64,000 bases of DNA from Rotaria macrura (taxonomy: Eukaryota; Rotifera; Eurotatoria; Philodinida; Philodinidae), in NCBI GenBank assembly GCA_900239685.1, contig OENT01000482.1, positions 1 to 64,000 of the forward strand, given 5' to 3'. The notes beneath the pieces are model-generated. The model was not told the DNA's origin. It searched no databases and saw only the letters and a list, made by a program, of their open reading frames with translations. Of this stretch, positions 1 to 11,300 are shown in pieces (within the stretch, counting starts at the first letter, position 1; each line of letters starts with the position of its first letter). The position numbers and the translations under genes are program-made.

Positions 1-450
1 AAATTCGGTGTTTCACCGTTTGGCATATGGAAAAGTGGTGTACCAGCTGGTATTAGTGGTCTTTCATCGTACGATAGTTTGTATTGTGATAGTCGATTGT
101 GGTTAGAACAAGGTTTGGTCGATTATATGACACCACAACTTTATTGGGCTGTTGATCCACCTGCACAATCTTATCCTGTGTTACTCAACTGGTGGATTGA
201 GCAATCTGTGAGAGGTCGTCACGTTTATGCTGGTAATGCTGCATACAAAATGGCTCTAGATACAACTAAATGGCCAGCCAGTGAATTAGTTCGACAAGTA
301 AATATAACACGATCAATGCGTGATCGATTGGCACTTGGCAATATTTATTTTTCAACAAAAGAAATCATGAGAAATGTTAATGGTATTCAAACAGAACTTG
401 CACAGCTTTACAAGCGAAAGGCAATCATTCCTACGATGAATTGGTTATAG
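1..450 (+). CDS. GHL10/DUF187-type glycoside-hydrolase-like protein, C-terminal part only
   Basis: The reading frame is open from base 1 to the TAG at 448-450, giving 149 residues of a protein whose start lies outside the window. It opens with FGVSPFGIW, followed by a SYDSLYCDSRLWLEQG block, YMTPQLYW, and an LLNWW then AGNAAYK block. This order is typical of the barrel C-terminal half of GHL10 (DUF187, YngK-like) proteins, a mainly bacterial family of putative glycosidases acting on cell-wall or extracellular polysaccharide. No intron is visible in this part. Bacterial-type carbohydrate enzymes are commonly acquired horizontally in bdelloid rotifers, so a transferred origin is likely but not proven from this fragment. 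Substrate and catalytic residues cannot be assigned here. Confidence 0.8.
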   Translation, partial: KFGVSPFGIWKSGVPAGISGLSSYDSLYCDSRLWLEQGLVDYMTPQLYWAVDPPAQSYPVLLNWWIEQSVRGRHVYAGNAAYKMALDTTKWPASELVRQVNITRSMRDRLALGNIYFSTKEIMRNVNGIQTELAQLYKRKAIIPTMNWL

Positions 451-1357
451 TATGCGTAAAAATAATTATACTCTACTTTCACAACTTATAGAAATGAAAT
501 CAATCGCCTAATGTTACATCTATATTGACTTGGCTCTGAATAAAAATGTCATACTTTTCAACAAGGTTTGATTAGTGATAGCTATGAACAGTATGATTTG
601 AAACAAAGGTTCAATTAATTTTACAATATCATACTGAGTTAAACAACCAGCTCTGTTAAAATAATCAGATTGAAAAAATACCAAGCTTTTGTCTGTGTTT
701 TTATTGACCAAAGAAAGTTGTTAGTTGTAAAAATAGTCAAGATCAATATATGCATAGAGAATCAAAAAAAAAAGAAAAAGTTGCTTTTTATTCATAGGAA
801 AAATTTATATACGACAGGTATATTCAAATTCGATAAGTTGCGTATCAGAGAAACTTATATGATTATCAACGGTATATCAATGTTTATTACTTCAAACCGA
901 TGATATAAAAGTAACTAAAAACTACTAGTAATTAATCATAACAGACATTCATTCATCAAAATCAAATCGACTATCTTGCATTTTCTCCGACTGCTATAGA
1001 TAAGTATAATGAAAAATGCATTATTCGATTTTGTACGCCCTCTACAGTCTATGATTCTAATGGTAACCTCTATCTTCTCAATGCAAATATAAATAGACGA
1101 ACAAACAACAATCAAGTTATCTTTCTAATTTCAGTAGCAATGAGATAGACGAGAAACATAGTCTACATACTTCTAGCTTTAAACCTCATCATGAAAAGAG
1201 AAATATTTCGAAAGTTGAAATAGCAATGTTAAAGAATAAGAAATCATTTGCATTTTCGCTCGCTAAACATCGTTTTTCTCTCTTCCTTTTTACGATAGAT
1301 GAATCGATTGCATTTTTTTCTCACTTGGATTATTTCATTAGTATTGAATATGCAGCC
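451..1357. other. Intergenic region between the GHL10-like gene and MGAT4
   Basis: AT-rich sequence with only short chance reading frames. A pyrimidine-rich acceptor, TATTTCATTAG, ends at 1341, 16 nt before the MGAT4 start codon. It may be a 5' UTR intron end or a spliced-leader acceptor. Nothing else is recognised. Confidence 0.6.
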
Positions 1358-4300
1358 ATGGCGCGCTCAGTAGATTCTCAACCAAGACAACGTGAGTATA
1401 CATCCGTGTATATATTTATATATATACAAATGCATGTGTGTATGTATTGATACACGAACTAACAAATAACATTTTTTCTTAATAAAGTCAAAGAACGTTA
1501 GCCAAATTTCCCCTAGGCCTCTTGAATGTTGCATGTTAAATAGAAATTATATTGTATGTTACATCTATTACTATTCGGTTAGTAACGTACCAATACATCA
1601 TCAATAACATCTAGTATTTGACATCTATCGTACTTTAGATGAGCATCATTTCATTCAACTTGTCGATTATTCAAGCATATTCAATTTCTCGTTTTCTTTT
1701 TTCTTTTTTCTTTTTTTCTTTGTACGTGCACTACTCTCAAAACTATTATTCCATCGGCACTCACATACACACACACTCATACTGACAATTATTTATTCAT
1801 TTCAACTGCCATCTTCTTGATGAATGAAACTATAATAAAAAGAGTACATTCTACATACATATATACATATATATATGGTTTTTTTTTTAAGATTCGTTTC
1901 TTTGCTATGTAGCACATATGAGATGGACCCAGAGATATGGTGTTATGGCATTAGCCATTATTGCTACACTTGCATTTATATTCGTTTTACATAAAAAACG
2001 TAAGCTTCTTGTTATTTTTTTAATACAAGAAACTAAATGAATTGAATGTTTTTCTGTTGTCGTTTTTTTCTCCTTCATCTAGAAATTACTGAAGAAAAAA
2101 CACGACAAGCAATTGACTCATTACAAAATCGTATTGATTATGTTTCACGTCTCAATGATGAACATTTGCAAGAATTATCACTAATAAAACAACAAAACAT
2201 ACGTTTGATGCGTTCCATGAATTCAATGAAAGCTTGTCATCGTCGTTTAGGTATAGATACAACTAATAATAATAATAATAACACAAGTTTATCGATGGTA
2301 AATATCAATATTACAGTTGCTGATGATACATTTAATGATAATTCAATGGATTCAATCAAAAATGGCTTTCATTTACCGCCTAGTTTTAGTTATTTAAAAC
2401 ATCTTTCCAATAAATTTGATATGCTATCACCATCATTTCGTCGACAAACAACTAGTGCTAAATATTTACGTCGAAATGTATCATTCATTATTGGTATACC
2501 GACAGTTAAACGTGATAAACAATCGTATCTTATTGAAACAATTAAATCTTTGATTGATAATTTGAATTCTGAAGATATGGAACGTTTATTAATTGTTATA
2601 TTCATTGCTGAACCATTTGATATTGAATATGTTCGTACAACAGCTCATCAAATTGAAAAACTTTATGATAAATATATTGAAAATGGTTTAATTGAAATCA
2701 TAAGTCCACCAATAGAATTCTATCCAGATTTCGATGGCTTGAAATTGAGTTTGAATGATGAAAAATCACGAGTTAAATGGCGGACAAAACAAAATTATGA
2801 TTTTACTTATTTAATGATGTATTCATCAATACGAGGAAAATATTATATTCAATTAGAGGATGATGTTGTAACAAAACCGGATTATATTCATATTATTGAA
2901 GGTTTTATTAATCGACAAAAACGACAAGATTGGTTCATGTTAGAATATTCGAGTTTAGGTAATTTAAGATTAGACAAATATATTGTTCTTTGTCTTCATA
3001 CTCGATTTTTATCAAGATTAGAGAAAACTTAAATCTAGATTTACTGCATTCTCTTATCTTTAATGGTTCATTGATCATGTAATTGGATATGCTCGAATTT
3101 CATTTCTATAAAAGATCAACCATCAGCACCATCAACCATTAAAAAAAAGTCGTGAACAAGTCAGTAATGACTACGCGTTTCAGTTCATTAGTTCCATAGT
3201 CAGTTGCTGACATATAAACAATGATGTTTTTTTGTATCTTTATGTAGAACGAAGAAAATTTGCATTAGATTAACTCTCTATTCTGAACTGTGTCTAACTA
3301 GTGTGAGTTATCGAGCGTCTGAATCTATCGCTAGGGAACACTGAATAGTATCATGTATTGTAGTTTGAAATAATATTCATCCTTAAAGTTCCAACTTGAA
3401 CCGTGAATAGTAGAAATAGTGCAACATTGACAATAGATCTCTCTGGAATACGAATGGTATCTACTCTAACAACAAATTTTTATTTATACACAAAAGAAAT
3501 CATCGAAATTCATTCATCTATATCCCTAATGTATTCAAGACTCGATGGAAGTAAATTTTATTTTTCTACATAATTCAAGATTATTAAAAAGAAACAAAAA
3601 ATTGAAAAACAAAGGAATCTTGTACTTTTTCTTGCTGAAATATTCAATCATATTGTCTTTAAAATAATTGTAATAATCCCATTTGTTTATTCTCTTCAGG
3701 TTTTATTGGTAAAATGTTTCATACTAGTGATCTTGATGCATTGGTGAATTTTTTTCTTTTGTTCTCTGCTGATAAACCGATTGATTGGTTACTTGAATAG
3801 TAAGTCATACGAATCCTAACATTCATTGTTGTTAAATAGATTCATCAACATGTTCTTTAATTTCTCTATATGTAGTTATCAAGATACAAAATACTGTCCA
3901 TTTGGTGCTGATATACAATCATGTACACGGACGAAAGGTTTACATCGTTTTCGTTTTCGTCCATCGTTATTTCAACATATCGGAATCTATTCATCATTAA
4001 AAGGCAAAATTCAAAAATTGAAAGATAAAGATTTCGGTAAAAATGTTAAATTATTCAAAGCTCATGAAAATCCAACGGTTTCATCTATAATATCAACGTT
4101 AAAAGAGTACGATAAACATACAATACTAAGTTGTTATGCAGGACAAAATTACTTTTGGGCATTACAACCTAAGAAAGATGATACTATTCATTTTAAATAT
4201 GATCCACCGATTTCATTGTCGAAGTAAGATAAAAATGTTGTATGAGAAAAACAAGAATGTCTAATGTATTTCTCGATTTATTTTTGTGTTTCATAGAGTT

Positions 4301-4558
4301 TATTTTAAATCGGGTAATCCTGAACACCCAGGTGATAAATTTTTTAATACAACTATTGATTTACTACCATATGTACAACCAAAAGAAAATGTTAACTATG
4401 TTAAAGATGGTGATGGTTATTATACGGTAGCAAATTTTTCTCATGAAACGGGTATTGCACAAGCCTTAGTCGTTAAAGACTTTGGACCTGTATCAAATAT
4501 TCGTTTGAAAGTACATTCAAAATCAGAAGCATGGGTTATATTAAATGAGGTAATGTAG
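1358..4558 (+). CDS. MGAT4: Alpha-1,3-mannosyl-glycoprotein 4-beta-N-acetylglucosaminyltransferase (GnT-IV type)
   Basis: Predicted exons are 1358-1391, 1913-1999, 2083-2958, 3700-3799, 3876-4223 and 4297-4558, all with GT-AG borders and compatible phases, giving 568 aa (vertebrate MGAT4A/B are about 535-550). Members of this family work in the Golgi and add a beta-1,4-linked GlcNAc to the alpha-1,3-mannose arm of N-glycans, opening a third antenna. The protein is type II. A short cytosolic tail precedes a signal anchor around residues 18-36 (encoded by exon 2), then a stem with an Asn run. The catalytic block contains [11 protein letters not shown], then YYIQLEDDV, whose EDD matches the family's metal/nucleotide-sugar motif, PIDWLL and RPSLFQHIG. 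The C-terminal [12 protein letters not shown] region and the final domain also match. The start was chosen for its strong context (GCAGCCATGG) and the short tail. The last codons are uncertain: a GT donor at 4551 could splice to an alternative final exon near 4693. Confidence 0.9.
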
Positions 4559-7500
4559 ACACGATACTGTTATGTAATATATTGTTTGACTTAGAAACGG
4601 GCATCTTCAAAAACTTTGATTGACCTTGATAGATAGTGAACAATATGCTTGTATATTCGTTTTCATCGAATTTTATTTACTTATGTCTATAGAAGAATGG
4701 CTTCAGATAAGACACGATTCACCTGATAAGAAGACTGAATAGTAAATGTCATATATTATCTATCGATCAAAGTACGAATAATGATTCTATAACATCGAGA
4801 ATTTGGTTAAGAATTTATTATGAGTCATACAATTAATTGAATGAATAGTTCGCATGCTATGAGACGATTAATGAAGTCATGAAAACAAAAATACAACAGA
4901 TGTTGCAATAAGAAAGTACAGATTCAAACGAAAACAGTTATGTAGCTGAGAAACTAACTGAAGTATATTGTAGATGAAATTAATAATTCGATTGATTCTC
5001 ATCAATTCTATAAGACTCTAACTGAACGATATGTATTACACTTATCGAAAAAAAAAATCTTGTTAGATTTCAATCAAAAACGATGTTTCTATTTACTGGT
5101 CTTATGTTTGATATTGAATATCATGTTTCAGAATTTTTTCATACAAAGAGAAATCTCGTATACAATAATATGAAGTATTGATATATTGAGACGGTTTTCT
5201 TTTATTTCTAATACATTCTTGAGTAAACATTTTTTGTTCATCGAATTATTCAGTACGTCATCGACAACATTTTCGAACTTAGATGTTATGATTTTACGAT
5301 TTATATTCGTTTTACAATATACTCATATTTCATAAAGTTCAAATAACTTTTATAATATGACCATGACTATAATTCAATATGATGGATACGCCTAACTACA
5401 CAATGAAGCAATAATAGTTGACATTTAGATAAATTTTATTTACGCATCTATTGAATATAAGATGATTGCTCCATAGTTTTTAACTAGATCATCAATGGTC
5501 TTGCTTGTATAATTTCTAGAGAATTTGAAAAATTTAATAGATCCTATGCTGTTTTTTTTACGAATCTCATTTTAATAGTCGTTAACGATGGCAATTTCCA
5601 TTTACTGTGGTACAACATTTGAATCTAATTACTTCTCTGACGAATAGATTTGCATATGAATGTTATGAAAGAAAAAAAAATACTGGGCGTGTTCAAACGT
5701 CATTTCAGCATTATTATCGATCGACTAATTAGGTAGCATATCGGACATGGAATTCTTTTTAATATTCATCATATGTATACGATGTATTTTTCTCGATATT
5801 TCTTGTGAACATCTGTAAAAGTAATTTCTTCTATGTAATATCGTAAGTTAAATTACGTATGTAATATACAATATGCTTTACCCGTAATTGCTGTGAGTTA
5901 ATTGTTATTTTTCTTACGATAGTTATTATGTGTATCTATATCTCGATGAACGACAAGGTTGAGAAGTAGGAGAAAATAAGTGAATCATATCAAAATAGGA
6001 GACAACTGGAAAAATAATTATACATAGATACTTTACATTATGAAATTTTTTGTTTAATTAATGATACGATTCTCAGTCAACATAGCGAATCATTATTGCA
6101 TTTAGAATGATATGAATACACATTGTGTTATATAAAATTCGTATTTTTTAACGATTCGATAATTACTACACGATATTTTATGATACACTCACGGTTTCCA
6201 ATATGAAAAGGAACTTTCCATTGAGATCATAGCCGAATCTATCTACAATATCTCATAGAAAGTCTTCAACCGTAAAAAAACATTTTCTTGCAGATTGATT
6301 GGTTGAATACTAGAAGTCATTAGCTATAAGTGTTTCTGTTTAGATCTATTATATATTACATTAATAGAAATGATTGTTCAGTAGATCCGAACGATAAAAA
6401 TAATAGATGTTGCGCCATTTGGCAACAGTCGGTTGTAAAGGGTCAAAAAATTGAAAATTTTGTTTTTCGATTTCGATAATTAAAATGAAACTATTTAATG
6501 TCTTTTTGTTTGTTCAAAATGTTTTCAGATGAAACTATGAACAAGAACGGATGTCTTGTTGGCTAAATACAGACACTCGTGTAGGTCTTTCATTTATCTA
6601 CACATACATTCGTTTATTGTTTTCTATGTTGTGTTTGAAGAACTGCAAGTGTCGTGCACCACTGGAGTTTTGTCACTAAAAATGAAATTTTAATTTTGAA
6701 AAAGCTGCATGAAGTCACCCTATCTATATTTGAGTAATTCTATTCATGTTTAGGTGTTTTTAATAAACGAAGGAGGTACTGAATAATGCATTTTTATAAT
6801 TGAAATCAAAAAAACATTTTCAACCGATTTGATCCGTTACGGTCAGGTGTTGCCGAATGGCCACACGTACCTTTCTTACTGTCTGCCTTCTGGGAGCCGG
6901 CTGGAAAGAGTTAAAGAGAACAATGACTTACTTTTAAATCGATATTTAGAGTGAATTTTTAAAATTTTCATCTAGTCTTTAATTGATGCAAGATTATTCG
7001 TTGAAAAATGAAAAATTCAATGACATATAACAATAATTTAATCAGTTTAGTCAATTATTAGAGAAACATCGACTTAATTATCTTTGACGTGATGACATTA
7101 CAAAACAACTAAAATAGTCTAAAAAATTTCTCCACTAAGATACAATAGTTTTTATTTATAGAATTTAAATTTCTCGTGCCGCACTCATTCCACGTATTTA
7201 AATTTTCTTTTTTTTTTCTCAAGACAGCTTCAAACTTTAATATAAAATACAACTCATAGTTTTAATTAAATTTTTCTTCACGACAGAAAAAAGTCCATTT
7301 CTCTAATAAGAACATTAGTTTCAAAGATATTTTGAAATCATTGAACTTTCTCGTTTCATAAAAGTACAGATTTATAATTGAAATGCCTGTCTACTGGAAT
7401 AACGTTCTGAAATGTACTTTTTAGTGAAACATAATAATTTATGCAGAGTACATCGACGCGGAAAAATTCAATTTTCCAAATGAGTTATAGTCGATCATAG

Positions 7501-8334
7501 TATTAATCAATATCTCTCTTTCAAACATCATAATGTGTGGATGAAAACTGTTACATTGTCTTCATGATTTCATTCTCATAGTTAACATCGTACAACATTG
7601 ATAATGTCATGCATTCGATGAAATTGATCTATTAGTTATTCAAATTTCTATATCATAGAAAAAAAAAATTCTGTTTGAATTTAATATTTTCTTTTTTTCT
7701 ATTTTTGACTTACAGATTCTTATTGAACCGATGAAATAAATTAACAAGTATCTACATCAATCAATCATTCACACATGAAGCTCATATCCAGATATGATGA
7801 TAGCAAATTATTATTTATCTTAATGATTTATGCAATGCTATTGAGATTCTACGGTGTATTGGCGATAAAAATTTGTTTGTTGTCCGCATATTTATGATTC
7901 CTTTTACTCTCTAGTCATATATATCTGTCTTAATCCTTCAATACAAATGTTTGAGAATTTATTGTTGTTATTTTAGTCTCGTTGTTTTTTCTTAAATAAA
8001 GAACGAGTTAATGGTCTATTTAATCAAACATTGTTTTAAGTCTGTTTTTTTTTCTCCTTCTCTTTTCCTGTTAGGTCTTTTCTTTTCTATTTTAAATGTT
8101 CTGACATCTTTACATTGAGTGAAAAATAATATATTTATATGTATGTATATTATTAAAAAAATATATATATGTATAGGCATATTTATTGTTTGTTTGCATG
8201 ATTTTCCTACTAGTGGTTTTTCTTTAACTTGATTTCTATTGTGTTCTTTCAAGAGAACGAGAAAAAAAAAGCAATCATCAATCAATATTCTAGTTCTATA
8301 TCGTTTGTTGAAATAGATTAATAATATATTCACA
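4559..8334. other. Long non-coding interval between MGAT4 and INTS7
   Basis: About 3.8 kb of AT-rich sequence without a credible gene on either strand. The only structure found is the inverted-repeat element at 6409-6866 and short TA/T tracts. It may hold the INTS7 promoter, but no specific motif is supportable. Confidence 0.55.
6409..6866. mobile_element. Degenerate MITE-like element with ~80-bp imperfect terminal inverted repeats
   Basis: The left arm (about 6409-6489) carries GCGCCATTTGGCAACA followed by a GGGTCAAAAAATTGAAAATTTT stretch in two parts. The right arm (about 6787-6866), read on the minus strand, carries GGCCATTCGGCAACA, GGATCAAAT and GTTGAAAATG in the same order. The similarity continues through a GATTTC..AATT block, so the arms match over roughly 80 bases with scattered differences. 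There is no open reading frame inside. A target-site duplication was not identified, so the family is unassigned and the ends are approximate. Confidence 0.6.
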
Positions 8335-11300
8335 ATGGATATGCTTTTGAATAACCAAACTACGAATTATAATGATGATCCTAATCGTCTATGGGTCGAG
8401 ATTGATCGAGGTTTGTTTGAGTATATATATATATATACTATTGGTATTTTACTCATGCTTATTTCACTGTCTCATCGTTCAGGTATTCGTTCTAAAGAAG
8501 CTCAACGACAATTTGAGGCTTTACTCAAAATGCCTGGTCTATTCAAAAAAGAAACAACATCAACAACATTAATTTCAGCAGCTCTCATCAAATTGGCAAC
8601 ACTTTTTCAAGAAGGGTACATGTTCTACAGAGATGAATATCGAATCATATACAAGAATTCATTATTCGACATATATGGCGTTTTCTTTCTTATGAATAAT
8701 GTACATAGTGTTCAAGTTCTTGATTAAGCTTTACATCTCGAAGACACTTCTCATGAAACTTCTAATAATCATAGCCTGTCCTAGCTGTTGTAGATGAGCG
8801 ACATTTTTTTCCCTTTCTAAACCTGAATCTTCAAACAAACATCGTCGAGAATGTACTTGAAAAGTGTAAAATTTCTGCAGTAGATGCAAATATTTTATTC
8901 CAGTTTACAGTCATACTTAGCTGTAAACTAGTACTTCTGACTGGATAACGAGTTTTTTCTCGTTTTCATGTCATCAAACAACATTTCGATCGTCAGATTT
9001 GTGATTTATTTTTCAAAATATTGATATGAATTGACGAATAAATTTCATTAATATATTTAGAACAAATGAAATTCGTTTAAATGTTACAAAAGTACTCGAT
9101 CGAATAGCAAATCAATTACAGAAATCTCCCATGCTTGACGATCCTATTAAACTTATCTATTCAGTTATGCACAGTAATGATTGTATTGCTCGAGCACTAG
9201 CATTAAGGTTTGTTACTTCTATGTTTAGTTTTTTATATTTCAAAATATTAACTCGTAGAATTGTATTCATAGAGCTCTTGCTATGATGGCACATGTGCTA
9301 GCCGATGATGTTGAAGCACATTTACACATTCGTCTTGCATTGGATTCCAATGATGAAATTGAAATTTTAGCTGCTGTTAAAGCTGCAAAAAAATTTATTC
9401 CCTGTTCAAAGTAGATAAACATGCTAAAATAGATTCAGTAAAATTTATTAAATTCATTGTTTTAAATTTTAGAACATTTGCTATGTCGATTAGTACAAAA
9501 CTTGTTTCATTAATTGAAGATTTAACTACACCATTAACTATCAAATCTTGGCTCGTTCCACTTTTTGAACACATGACACATGATGCGACTGTATCAATGA
9601 AAGTATACGTTAGAATCTAAAACGAAACTATGTCTATATAGTATGTTGATTGTCATAGGGTCGTGAATTGCTAGTATCATTAATGACGAATGATACCACG
9701 GAAGAATTTCTTCAAATAGCTGTTCCAACGTTAGCACGATTAGCTGTTAAAAGTCATATTGAAATTGGTGAAACAGTTAGTTCTTGTTGATGTAGTTATT
9801 TTTTTTTCGAAATCATGATCATGATGTATTTCATAGGTGAGATTTTTTCTTAAATTTCTTAAACTTGAACCACGTCAAAATTGTCGTAAACTCATACTTC
9901 GTCATCTTGTTCCTATTGCTCGATGTGGTCCCATTGTTTGGCTTGATTCTACAACAGAAGTATGAATATTGTCCTATGATTTTCTTTTCTTTTGTTTTTC
10001 TTGTTTCTCATAGGATCTTATTGCATTGGCAAATAATAGTGACGATGATTATGTACGATTACAAGTTTTACGTATTATTGAAGCACTAATCAATGGTGGT
10101 GGGTACATTTCTCCAACAGCAACGTCAGGTAGACAATACCAGGAAATGGTTTTCGTTTGTCGAATAATTCTATTTTTCTTTCGCATACACTAGATCTGAA
10201 AAGTCTTCTTCAAATGTTTACCATACATAATAATAGTCAAGTTGCTTATCAATGTTGTTCAACAACACTTCGAATCATTCTCAAATATCGTAATATATCG
10301 AATATGTCATCGATAGGTTTGTAACTGTTTCTCATTGATTTAATTCAACATGTCTAGAGCACAAAAGTTTCTACATAAACTATTCATCTATCATTTGATC
10401 GATAAAGAAAATATAAATTCAGATTTTTCTTCTAAATCAAGTTTTTTGATATCTACGTGTAGATTGAGCGAATGGGTTTAAGTTTTTAACTTTTCTTTTC
10501 CTATTTTTGAAACTTTGATCTAGACAATTACGAGAAATCTTTCATTCTGTAACATCACAATTCATTCGAAATATCAATATAAAATTTCAACCATCGCTTG
10601 ACAGCAAGATCATCTACGTTACGTTTTCACGTTAGTTTCAATAAGCATTTTTTATACATACCATGAACATTCTCACGAGATACACACTGAATGTAATGGC
10701 ATCGTTTTTTTTTCTTCATTGAAATTTGTGATAAGTGATACAGGAAACATATATTCTATCAAATATGTAATTAAGCCCCCCCCCCTCTCCCCCAAAAAAA
10801 CAGTCAATTTTCGGGAAAATTCCGAGATTGAGATAAATGCATCGAAAATTAGTGGGTCTTTCACTCTTTCAGAATAAATACAGGTTTTTACTCAAAACCT
10901 GAAGTTAGCAGGAAACTCTGAGGGTTTCTGGAAGCACTCCTCAAAAAAACTGAATTTTCATCAAAAATTCTCAAATATCGAAAAACATCTTTTTCGGTTT
11001 TTCTCAGTTTGCATTTTCGAAAAACTGCATCCCAAATTTCTCAGTCTAGCTTCATAAGATGAATTTAAATTATTTTTATTTGAAAGAGTGTGTCAAGGTG
11101 TAGGGCACTGCAGAACTCACTATATATGAAGGGATCTCTACTCTAGAGTCCTGCGGGACAAACTTTCGATTGTCCCGAATCCCGTCCCGAAGTTTTTTGA
11201 TTAGTCCCGTTCCCGTTTGTCCCGTCCCGAATTTTTTCGAGTTGTCCCGTAGAATCCCGTTTGTCCCGTTGAAAAAAAGTGTTTAAATGTCGTATCGTTC

